From NCBI RefSeq assembly GCF_000245015.1, contig NZ_JH600070.1:3976780-4040779 (forward strand): 64,000 nucleotides of DNA. Direction: 5' to 3'. The notes beneath the pieces are model-generated. The model was not told the origin of the DNA. It made no database searches and saw nothing but the letters and a program-made list of their open reading frames with translations. This DNA comes from Beggiatoa alba B18LD. Lineage in GTDB: Bacteria; Pseudomonadota; Gammaproteobacteria; Beggiatoales; Beggiatoaceae. How positions within the stretch are numbered: the first letter of the stretch is position 1; each line of letters begins with the position of its first letter. Made by a program: the position numbers and the translations under genes. This document shows positions 1 to 7,280 of this stretch, piece after piece.

Positions 1-121
1 CGAGATCGATAGTGCGCGTTTCAACCGCCTGCTTTGGCGAACTAGCTGTAACGTGAGTTATTCGAATATTAGCGAGGAGATTCTAAGTTTCAACCGCCTG
101 CTTTGGCGAACTAGCTGTAAC
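1..121 (-). CRISPR. Leader-proximal end of a CRISPR array
   Basis: Two identical 35-bp repeats lie at 18-52 and 87-121, beginning GTTTCAACCGCC and ending AGCTGTAAC on the plus strand. They are separated by a unique 34-bp spacer (53-86), and a further partial spacer fills 1-17. The repeat holds a short dyad, CGCC-AAAGCA-GGCG on the minus strand. Read on the minus strand the repeat ends in GGTTGAAAC, the usual 5' handle side of processed crRNAs, so transcription probably runs right to left and 53-86 would be the newest spacer. No cas gene is present and the array runs off the left edge, so the subtype cannot be assigned. Only two repeats are visible, but exact identity, spacing and unique spacer make CRISPR the best reading. 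Confidence 0.85.
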
Positions 122-320
122 CCCGACGGTCAAAATAATCGCATATTTTTCACTTGCTTGCAAGCCAAAATTTTCATGAAAAATCACCCAAAAAAGTAGA
201 ACTCTTTTGCATATTTCTTGCATAATAAAATATATAATTAAATCAATAAAATATAAATATCGTTTTTCAAAAAAACCGCCCATTTTACGACCCTCGAAAA
301 GTAGAACTCTCTTCTTGATT
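122..320 (-). promoter_or_regulatory. Probable CRISPR leader (AT-rich)
   Basis: This AT-rich, non-coding stretch directly abuts the last repeat on the side expected for the leader if the array is read on the minus strand. It contains a 14-bp direct repeat, AAAAGTAGAACTCT, at 192-205 and 297-310. The two short open frames here have no homology I recognise and no ribosome binding site. Leader status is inferred from position and composition. Confidence 0.45.
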
Positions 321-446
321 TTAAAGGATTATTCTATTATTCCCGTTTATCCCTACGATAGAGATAACTTGATATTGATACAACTTCATTAAAAAAACAG
401 TAAAGCGATGACAACCCCAATATTGCGAAAAAGTATTTAAAACAGT

Positions 447-538
447 GGGGAGCATTTGATGATGTTCCATTATGCTTGTTTTTCTTTAGGTACAACTTTT
501 TTATTTCAGCCCTTCTGCTTTTTTCAGTTTTATCATTA
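447..538. repeat. Diverged repeat C, copy 1
   Basis: About 92 bp here (core GATGTTCCATTAT, then CTTTAGGTACAACTTTTT and TTTTATCATTAA) is clearly related to 6348-6442. Its right end runs straight into the left terminus of a family-B element. It is non-coding and flanks the topA 3' region. The remainder of 321-446 shows nothing recognisable. Confidence 0.65.
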
Positions 539-888
539 ACCTGAGTTTGGCGAATTTCTTTTAAGAAGACAACAAGTTGTCTGAATCAGAATTCACAGAA
601 TTTTCAGAATTAGCAGAATTAAAAAGCATGATTCACTTTAACTTTTTGGTTTAAGGGGTTTAAATTCTGTTAATTCTGCTAATTCTGTGAATTCTGATTC
701 AGACAAAAAAAAACCTGCTAGGTTTTGAAAACCTAGCAGGTCTGTCGGTAAGCAGAATTAAAAAGCATGATTCACCTTAATTTTTTGGTTTAAGGGGTTT
801 AAATTCTGTTAATTCTGCTAATTCTGTGAATTCTGATTCAGACAAAAAAACCTGCTAGGTTTTGAAAACCTAGCAGGTCTGTCGGTAA
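536..888. repeat. Family-B composite repeat, one-ended, with internal tandem duplication
   Basis: It starts with a family-B terminus, TTAACCTGAGTTTGGCGA, followed by TTGTCTGAATCAGAATTC and CAGAATT-type 9-bp units. It then contains a 139-bp tandem duplication, 612-750 and 751-888. Each duplicate carries the loop sequence AAAAAGCATGATTCAC, the return arm ending CTGATTCAGACAA and a CCTGCTAGG palindrome. The right terminus CTCAGGTTA is missing, so the copy is truncated on the topA side. Confidence 0.8.
844..877 (-). terminator. Rho-independent terminator of topA, supplied by the repeat
   Basis: A perfect 13-bp stem, CCTGCTAGGTTTT / AAAACCTAGCAGG (851-863 and 865-877), is followed on the minus strand by seven Ts (844-850). 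It lies 23 bp past the topA stop codon. An equivalent hairpin at 714-740 backs it up. Confidence 0.8.
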
Positions 889-899
889 AAAGTCTTATC

Positions 900-3215
900 T
901 TATTCCGCTGTTGTTGGTTCTGTTACTGTTGCCACATTCTCTACAAAACCACAGCTCTTGTTTGGGCATACTTTTTGAGTTCCCCATCGTTTTGTGACTT
1001 TTAACGTCAAAATGGGTGAGCCACATTGTGGGCAGGGTTCGGCGATAGGTTGGTGCGAAACGGCGTAATTGCATGTCGGATAGGTTGAGCATGAATAGAA
1101 AAACGTCCCAAACCGCGATTTGCGTCGCACTAGCGTTCCTGTTTTGCAGGCAGGACATGTAACACCCGTATTATCTTCTGGCATCGGTTCTGTATGTTTA
1201 CAGGTGGGATAATTGCTACAGCCAATAAATTTGCTGCCATTGCGTGCTTGTTTGACATGTAACGCGGAATTGCATAAGGGGCAAGCGCGTCCTTCAACAA
1301 CAACGGCTTCTACTGCGGGTGCTGGGTTGCTGTTATCGCCATCAATATTGCGGGTGTAATCACAATCAGGATAAGCAGAACAACCTATAAATGAACCGCG
1401 CTTGCCTAACCGTTTTGTGAGTGGTTTCCCACATTTTGGGCAAGCTTCATCTAATACTTCTTGTGTGACATCTTTACGTTGTACGGTTTCCGTTTTTTCG
1501 TCGACGAGTTTTTTAAACTTTTTCCAGAATTTGTCCATCACGGGTATCCATTCTTTTTCCCCGCGAGAGATTGCATCTAATTCGTCTTCTAATTGAGCAG
1601 TAAAGTTGTAATCGACATAGCGTTGAAAATGCTCGGTTAGAAATTTATTAACGATTCTACCAACATCAGTTGGATAAAAGCGTTTTTTATCTAAAATGGC
1701 ATATTCACGTTGTAGTAAGGTTGAAATAATCGTTGCGTAGGTGGAAGGGCGACCAATGCCAAACTCTTCTAAGGCTTTTACTAAGCTTGCTTCTGAGTAG
1801 CGGGGTGGGGGTTCTGTAAAGTGTTGTTCTGCGCGAATATTTGCGACTTTAACTTGTTCACCAACTTCTAGGGGGGGGAGCATTTTTTCATCTTCATCCC
1901 CTTGTTTGCTATCATCAACGCCCTCTTGATATACCGCCATAAAACCAGCATGTACTAATGTAGAGCCATTCGCACGAAAATTATTACCTTCTCCACAGGC
2001 AAGGTCGACTGCAACGGTGTCTAAAATCGCGGGGGTCATTTGACAGGCAATGGTCCGTTGCCAAATGAGGGTATAAAGTTTAAGTTGGTCTATGGTTAAG
2101 ACTTTTGCGAGCGTATCTGGGTAACGGTGTGCACTGGTCGGGCGGATAGCTTCGTGGGCTTCCTGCGCATTTTTTGCTTTGGTTTTATACTGGACAGGGT
2201 TTTTCGGTAAATTATCTTTTCCGTAACGTTTTTCGATAACGTCACGAATATCGGCAATGGCTTCATCAGCTAGATTTACTGAGTCAGTCCGCATATAGGT
2301 AATTAAACCCACAGCACCATCACCAATATCAATCCCTTCATAGAGTTGTTGCGCTACTTGCATGGTTTTTTTCGAGGCAAATCCCAATTTGCGGGCGGCT
2401 TCTTGTTGTAGCGTTGAGGTTGTAAAAGGGGCAGTCGGTTGGCGTTTACGTTGCTTTTTCTCAACTTTGCTGACAATGAGCTTACCATCAGCAAGGGTTA
2501 TTAATTCATCACGGGCATGATGGGCTTGTTCAGTATTATTAATGCTGAATTGTGTGAGTTTTTCGCCCTTGTATTGATTTAATTTTGCGACAAATTTTTG
2601 TTTTTCTTTTTCGTTATCCGCTTCTATTGTCCAATATTCAAGGGGTTTAAACGCTTCAATTTCTTGTTCACGTTCTGCAATCAGCCGTAAAGCGGGACTT
2701 TGTACTCGCCCAGCTGAAAGTCCGCGCCGAATTTTTTTCCAAAGTAAAGGGGAGAGGTTAAAACCGACAAGGTAATCTAATGCACGCCGTGCTTGTTGTG
2801 CATTAATTAATTCAGAGGAAAGACTACGCGGATGTGCAATAGCATCTTGTACTGCTTGTTGCGTAATTTCGTAAAAAGCAACGCGATGAACTGGCTTTTT
2901 GCCAATCAGATTATTTTCTTTAAGAATTTCGTACAAATGCCATGAAATCGCCTCACCTTCACGGTCAGGGTCAGTTGCTAAATAGAGTGTATCCGCTTGC
3001 TTGATTGCTTTTTTTATTGTTTCAACGTGTTTGCTATTTTTTTCTATCAATTGATAATTCATGGCAAACGCATTATCAGGGTCAACCGCGCCTGATTTGG
3101 GTAGTAGGTCGCGCACGTGTCCATACGATGCCGTAACGGTAAAGTCTTTACCTAAGTATTTTTCTATCGTCTTCGCTTTTGCGGGAGACTCAACAATAAC
3201 AAGATTCTTAGCCAC
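900..3215 (-). CDS. topA: DNA topoisomerase I
   Basis: Type IA topoisomerase that relaxes negative supercoils in the nucleoid through a transient 5'-phosphotyrosine bond. The N-terminal TOPRIM domain begins with VIVESPAKAKTIEKYLG and has the acidic triad TDPDREGE (D82, D84, E86). The catalytic tyrosine is Y307 in ITYMRTDS. The C-terminus has four cysteine clusters starting near residues 592, 645, 687 and 728, typical of topoisomerase zinc ribbons. At 771 aa it is somewhat shorter than the E. coli enzyme (865 aa). It follows smg on the same strand after a 129-bp gap, so it may also have its own promoter. A hairpin terminator follows the stop codon. Confidence 0.97.
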   Translation of the reverse strand: MAKNLVIVESPAKAKTIEKYLGKDFTVTASYGHVRDLLPKSGAVDPDNAFAMNYQLIEKNSKHVETIKKAIKQADTLYLATDPDREGEAISWHLYEILKENNLIGKKPVHRVAFYEITQQAVQDAIAHPRSLSSELINAQQARRALDYLVGFNLSPLLWKKIRRGLSAGRVQSPALRLIAEREQEIEAFKPLEYWTIEADNEKEKQKFVAKLNQYKGEKLTQFSINNTEQAHHARDELITLADGKLIVSKVEKKQRKRQPTAPFTTSTLQQEAARKLGFASKKTMQVAQQLYEGIDIGDGAVGLITYMRTDSVNLADEAIADIRDVIEKRYGKDNLPKNPVQYKTKAKNAQEAHEAIRPTSAHRYPDTLAKVLTIDQLKLYTLIWQRTIACQMTPAILDTVAVDLACGEGNNFRANGSTLVHAGFMAVYQEGVDDSKQGDEDEKMLPPLEVGEQVKVANIRAEQHFTEPPPRYSEASLVKALEEFGIGRPSTYATIISTLLQREYAILDKKRFYPTDVGRIVNKFLTEHFQRYVDYNFTAQLEDELDAISRGEKEWIPVMDKFWKKFKKLVDEKTETVQRKDVTQEVLDEACPKCGKPLTKRLGKRGSFIGCSAYPDCDYTRNIDGDNSNPAPAVEAVVVEGRACPLCNSALHVKQARNGSKFIGCSNYPTCKHTEPMPEDNTGVTCPACKTGTLVRRKSRFGTFFYSCSTYPTCNYAVSHQPIAEPCPQCGSPILTLKVTKRWGTQKVCPNKSCGFVENVATVTEPTTAE

Positions 3216-3344
3216 AACAAATTTAACTCTGGTGAAAGGAAATGATGAACAGGGTCATAACATAAGGTGATATCCCTGTTTTTTCAAACAATAATTTGTT
3301 TTTAACGACTGTAATACGGTTGTTAGTCACACTATTCACGTTGT

Positions 3345-3821
3345 TTAGTGTAGTTGTCCCGCCATTTCTTCATAGACAAGTTCTTCAATCCATGAAAATG
3401 CGGTTTCATGATCTGGTTGGTTAAAGAGCACCATGAGAATGACCCATTTTAGGTCTTCTAAAGAAAGTTCGTCAGTTTCTAGTGCCATTACACGGTCTAA
3501 GACTAATTCGCGGTTTAGGGGGTCTAAAACGCCAATTTGTTCCAGAAAAAGCAGGAAACCACGGCATTCTAGGTCTAATTTAGCTATTTCTTCTTCTATA
3601 TAAATTCGAATAGAAGCAATATTTTGTTTTTTAGTATCTTGTGAGTCTGGACGTGAAACTAGCCCGACAAGCCATGTCAAGGCTTTTTGAACTGCTGTAC
3701 CAGAAAAACCAGCTTCTGTCAGTTCTACATAAAGCACATCGTGTTCTGTACTGATACGGTTATCTTCATCCATGTAATTTTCAAACAGATACATCAAAAT
3801 ATCTAAAATATTATCTTCCAC
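3345..3821 (-). CDS. smg: Smg family protein (DUF494)
   Basis: A 158-aa protein opening with MEDNILDILMYLFENYMDED, the hallmark of the Smg/DUF494 family found beside dprA and topA in many beta- and gammaproteobacteria. It is acidic and helical, with no signal peptide or membrane segment, so it is cytosolic. Its molecular function is not established. Position is the strongest support: it lies 19 bp downstream of dprA and upstream of topA on the same strand, so it is probably co-transcribed with dprA. The minus-strand start is preceded by a GGAGATAAA-like Shine-Dalgarno sequence. Confidence 0.92.
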   Translation of the reverse strand: MEDNILDILMYLFENYMDEDNRISTEHDVLYVELTEAGFSGTAVQKALTWLVGLVSRPDSQDTKKQNIASIRIYIEEEIAKLDLECRGFLLFLEQIGVLDPLNRELVLDRVMALETDELSLEDLKWVILMVLFNQPDHETAFSWIEELVYEEMAGQLH

Positions 3822-3840
3822 TCAATTTATCTCCGTCAGC

Positions 3841-4983
3841 TTAGGAAAGCCGTACATAAAGCCCGCCTGCTTGTGAGGCAACAAGCCCTTGCAATTCTAA
3901 AATTAACAGCATGGAGGAAACCGCCTCAGCGGTCAATCCACTCAGCTCGACTAGATTATCAATCGATTGCGCTTCTGTATATAAATATTCTAATAAACGC
4001 TGGTAATCGCTATCTAACTCAGTGTGCTGGGTGTAGCGTTTTTCAGAAGGAGGAAGTGTAGCTGATGGATATGCGGGGGTTTCAGGTTGTTTGGGTAAAT
4101 GGAGAAAGAGTTCTTCTATAACATCGGCAGCCGTTTCTACTAATTTCGCGCCTTCTTTTATCAGTGCATGACAACCTTTTGCTAAGGGATTATGAATAGA
4201 GCCTGGAATTGCAAAAACATCACGTCCTTGTTCTACGGCTTGACGTGCCGTGATGAGTGAGCCGCTACGCAATGAGGCTTCTACAACGAGTGTGCCAATG
4301 CTTAACCCACTGATAATGCGATTACGACGGGGGAAATGTTGGGTTTTTGCAGGTGTGCCTAGGGGTAATTCTGAAATTAATACCCCTGTTTGAGCGATTT
4401 GGTGCGCGAGTTCACGATTTTGTGCGGGATAAACGCGGTCTAATCCTGTTCCCGCTACGGCAATGGTGCGTCCTGTCGCGGCTAATGCACCTTGATGGCT
4501 GTAGGCATCGATACCTAAAGCAAGACCGCTGGTAATCGTAAACCCCGCTTGTGCTAAGTTTTTTGCAAAATCGTAGGCAATTTCTTTTCCTAAATGGCTA
4601 GGATTGCGCGTGCCGACCATTGCAACTTGTTGACTATTTAGTAAGGTGTAATCCCCATGAACAAAAAGAATCGGGGGGGGGTCATGAATTTCGCTCAAAC
4701 GGTGGGGATAGTGTGCGTCTGCAAAGGTGATTATGTAGTTATTATCTAAGGATAACCAGTGTAAATCTTTTTCTATCGCGCTTTTGTCAGGGTTTTCTAA
4801 ATAGTGTAAAAGTTCGCCTTTAATACCTAAGGCTGCCCATTCGGCACGCCCTGCGGTCATCGTGTTGCGGGGCGAACCGAAATGTTTGAGAAAACGTAAG
4901 AAGGTAACAGGACCAACAGTTGGCGCACGAGCAAGTAATAACCAGTATTCAATATCGGTCACATTGATAGTCGATGCAATCAA
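3841..4983 (-). CDS. dprA: DNA-processing protein DprA (Smf)
   Basis: Cytosolic single-strand DNA-binding protein that loads RecA onto incoming DNA during natural transformation. The Rossmann-like core is intact, with VGTRNPS at 123-129, SGLALGIDAYSHQGAL from 152 and FPRRNRIISGLS at 217-228. The last 60 residues form the C-terminal winged-helix domain of long DprA proteins. It is 380 aa, a normal length. The start overlaps the end of the upstream LysM gene by four bases (ATGA), implying translational coupling, and smg follows 19 bp later. No other competence gene is in the window, so transformability cannot be judged. Confidence 0.96.
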   Translation of the reverse strand: MIASTINVTDIEYWLLLARAPTVGPVTFLRFLKHFGSPRNTMTAGRAEWAALGIKGELLHYLENPDKSAIEKDLHWLSLDNNYIITFADAHYPHRLSEIHDPPPILFVHGDYTLLNSQQVAMVGTRNPSHLGKEIAYDFAKNLAQAGFTITSGLALGIDAYSHQGALAATGRTIAVAGTGLDRVYPAQNRELAHQIAQTGVLISELPLGTPAKTQHFPRRNRIISGLSIGTLVVEASLRSGSLITARQAVEQGRDVFAIPGSIHNPLAKGCHALIKEGAKLVETAADVIEELFLHLPKQPETPAYPSATLPPSEKRYTQHTELDSDYQRLLEYLYTEAQSIDNLVELSGLTAEAVSSMLLILELQGLVASQAGGLYVRLS

Positions 4984-6026
4984 GGAATTGCCACTTCATC
5001 ATGCAGTTGAATTGCAAGCGTTGCGTTGGTAATAACGCCGTAGCTTACTCGGTCAAAGGTTTTAAAAATCATCATCGTTCCAGCACTTTCACTGGGCATT
5101 TTAATGGCTTCTCCTCGGTCTTCTTTTATACCACCTGCATGGAGAACTTGTAACACATGACCAATTTCAATGCCGTCGTCTTCGCCTTTATTAATAACAA
5201 CAATTTGATATTGTCCAATTTGAGAAACGCCATCAACTAAAGCGATAATTTGCCCGTCTTCTAGTTCGTCAGGTGATGATAAAACAAAATCTTGATTATA
5301 CTCATTATTCACTATGGGCATAATGATATCGCCATCGCGGATTTCTCGTTGAGAATGAGTAACCAGTAATGTGGCAGGGTCGCCTTCTACGGTGAGTTTG
5401 GCATCGCCTAAAAAAATGGCTTCATGTGCTAATATCTCGCCATCCAGTGGATTTTGTAAAACTTGACCAAGACGAATAATTGCGTATTCTGCCCCTTTTT
5501 CGTTGTCTTCCATTTCGTCTAAACCGCGAACGTAAAGTTTAGAACCCATACTCGCTAATAAAGATTTATCCGCATTTCCAACGATATAGCCAGCTTTTTC
5601 TAATTCATCATCAGTGACTATGCGCGGGCGATTAAGGAATTGTTGAATAACTTCTGTGGGTAAAACAGGGGGAGCAGTGTTTTTATTAGAAGAAGCGCGT
5701 TCCGCAGGTAATAGCTTTACGTCGCGTCCTTCTTTGATTTGAAGGGCAAAATCTTCCCCTTGTTTGATAAGGCTGACAATATCGCCAGCACGGACTTGGG
5801 GGAGTTGGTCATCAGGCAGATAAATAGATTCTTGCCAATATTGTAGAACAATATCAGGATTAGTAACGAATTGTGCAGCAACATTCGCTAAACTTTCGCC
5901 AGCGTTGACGACATATCTATTCGGTGGGCTAGCAACGAATTTTGTTTCAGGGCTAAGCAGTAAAATAGTTGCATAGCTTGTGGAGGAACAGAGTAGGAGT
6001 AATGAGGAAAGTATCAGCTTTTTCAT
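4980..6026 (-). CDS. LysM domain-containing envelope protein
   Basis: 348-aa exported protein. Residues 1-19 form a signal peptide (MKKLILSSLLLL, then SYA) and a LysM peptidoglycan-binding module follows at about 38-85 (VNAGESLANVAAQF, then VRAGDIVSLI). The remainder has no motif I recognise beyond beta-rich segments. LysM proteins of this type are commonly encoded immediately upstream of dprA in gammaproteobacteria, which matches the ATGA overlap here. A role in peptidoglycan binding in the periplasm is inferred from the domain. It is the first gene of the cluster; its upstream region is occupied by repeats. Confidence 0.88.
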   Translation of the reverse strand: MKKLILSSLLLLCSSTSYATILLLSPETKFVASPPNRYVVNAGESLANVAAQFVTNPDIVLQYWQESIYLPDDQLPQVRAGDIVSLIKQGEDFALQIKEGRDVKLLPAERASSNKNTAPPVLPTEVIQQFLNRPRIVTDDELEKAGYIVGNADKSLLASMGSKLYVRGLDEMEDNEKGAEYAIIRLGQVLQNPLDGEILAHEAIFLGDAKLTVEGDPATLLVTHSQREIRDGDIIMPIVNNEYNQDFVLSSPDELEDGQIIALVDGVSQIGQYQIVVINKGEDDGIEIGHVLQVLHAGGIKEDRGEAIKMPSESAGTMMIFKTFDRVSYGVITNATLAIQLHDEVAIP

Positions 6027-6212
6027 AGCTTTGGTTCTGTTTATGGGCTGTTTTGGAAAAGTACAGGCAGATTTATTTAAAGAGTATCAAGGTCATCATA
6101 AAACAGCAATCTATCGTGTAGATTTTCTCTATTTTTAGAGAAGGCGTTAAGGACACGCTTCACTTAACCTGAATTCTGCGAGTTTCTTTTAAAAAGACAA
6201 CAGGTTGAATGT

Positions 6213-6319
6213 TGTAGGGTGGAATAGCGAAGCGTATTCCACCTTGAAATTCTGCAAAAACTGAGTAAAAACAGATTATAAATCGTATGGTGGAATACGC
6301 TTCGCTATTCCACCCTACA
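6213..6319. repeat. 31-bp perfect inverted repeat pair
   Basis: The arms 6213-6243 and 6289-6319 are exact reverse complements (core GGTGGAATACGCTTCGCTA), 45 bp apart. Each arm is itself partly palindromic (GGTGGAAT/ATTCCACC). Similar GTAGGGTGG-type repeats are scattered in many proteobacterial and cyanobacterial genomes. The pair sits inside a family-B element, so it is probably a nested insertion. Confidence 0.8.
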
Positions 6320-6347
6320 TTTTTTAGTTGTACCTTTGGAAAGTCGT

Positions 6348-6442
6348 GATGGGCGTTTGGTGATGTTCCATTATTCTTACTTTTCCTTTAGGTACAACTT
6401 TTTATTTCTTCTAGTCCGCTTTTATTCAGCTTTTATCATTAA
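6348..6442. repeat. Diverged repeat C, copy 2
   Basis: Related to 447-538 over about 95 bp. Here it is partly enclosed by short inverted ends: AGTTGTACCTTTGGAAA (from 6326) and TTTCCTTTAGGTACAACT (ending near 6400). This suggests a small hairpin element. No transposase or coding sequence is associated. Confidence 0.55.
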
Positions 6443-6587
6443 TCCTCTATTTTATATCTATTATCTCGCCGTACTCGGGTTAGGATTAAAAAGCGTGATT
6501 CACGTTAGTTTTTTTATTTCTTTTTGTTTCAGAGTTTTAAATTCTGTTAATTCTGAAAATCCTGATTCAGACAATCTTTAGCTTGTT

Positions 6588-7274
6588 TTATAACTCAATT
6601 TTGTACCCTACCCCATAAATCGAGCGAATCATCTCTGTATCTGGGGCTAATTCGGCGAGCTTTTTACGTAAATTTTTAATATGGCTGTCAACCGTGCGGT
6701 CAGTGACAATGCGGTTGTCTTCATATAGTCGGTCTAATAGTTGTGAGCGTGAATAAACACGTCCTGATGCACTCAGTAGGGTGCTGAGTAGGCGAAACTC
6801 GGCTGGGGTTAGGTCTAATGCGTGTCCTTGATAATGAATCGTGTAGCGTTCTTCATCAATGACAAAGCCTGTTTGTGGGTCTTCTAAGGTAGCTTGTACT
6901 TGTGTGACCCGACGCAAAATTGCTCTGACTCTGGCTATCACTTCGCGCAGGCTGTAAGGTTTGCAAATGTAATCATCAGCCCCTAGTTCTAATCCTAGTA
7001 AGCGGTCAATTTCTTCAACTCGTGCCGTCGCCATCATAATGGGAATATGGGATGTTCTGCGTAATTCGCGGCAAATTTCAATGCCATCTTTATTGGGTAG
7101 CATTAAATCTAAAATAATAAGGTCAACGCTGTTTTGCTCACACCATGGTAGAACCAGTGCCCCATCTGCTAGCCAATGTGTGATAAAGCCCGCTTGATGT
7201 AAGTAATCTTCTAATAAATGTGCAAGTTTTGGCTCGTCTTCTACGATTAAAATCGTGCGTTGTGTATTTTCCAT
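6588..7274 (-). CDS. OmpR/BaeR-like response regulator
   Basis: 228-aa DNA-binding response regulator. The receiver domain (about 8-122) has the acidic pocket VEDE, phosphoacceptor D56 in ILDLMLPNKDG and conserved lysine K105 in CKPYS. The C-terminal winged helix (about 130-228) ends with the OmpR-type RTVDSHIKNLRKKL and SIYGVGYKI segments. It lies six bases downstream of the histidine kinase gene and is surely its partner. The closest family I can name is BaeR, the envelope-stress and efflux regulator; the symbol is withheld because targets are not visible. Confidence 0.93.
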   Translation of the reverse strand: MENTQRTILIVEDEPKLAHLLEDYLHQAGFITHWLADGALVLPWCEQNSVDLIILDLMLPNKDGIEICRELRRTSHIPIMMATARVEEIDRLLGLELGADDYICKPYSLREVIARVRAILRRVTQVQATLEDPQTGFVIDEERYTIHYQGHALDLTPAEFRLLSTLLSASGRVYSRSQLLDRLYEDNRIVTDRTVDSHIKNLRKKLAELAPDTEMIRSIYGVGYKIEL

Positions 7275-7280
7275 GTTGTT

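Larger units (their letters stand above)
6164..6482. repeat. Family-B element with rearranged interior
   Basis: Left terminus TTAACCTGAATTCTGCGA (6164) and right terminus TCTCGCCGTACTCGGGTTA (ending 6482) are inverted copies of the family-B ends. The interior differs from other copies, holding a 31-bp inverted repeat pair and repeat C. Typical family-B arm sequence (CTGTTAATTCTG, CTGATTCAGACAA) continues outside the right end to about 6578. An 81-codon open frame across it looks spurious. 6027-6163 shows nothing notable. Confidence 0.7.

Noticed and set aside
18-121. The two 35-bp repeats as a family-A or family-B element
   Set aside because: They share no sequence with either family, and direct orientation with a unique spacer fits CRISPR.
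207-392. Short plus-strand open frame next to the CRISPR array
   Set aside because: AT-rich, no binding site, no recognisable sequence; better explained as leader DNA.
6336-6581. 81-codon plus-strand open frame
   Set aside because: It lies across repeat C and a family-B end, has no ribosome binding site and a hydrophobic composition explained by translated repeats.
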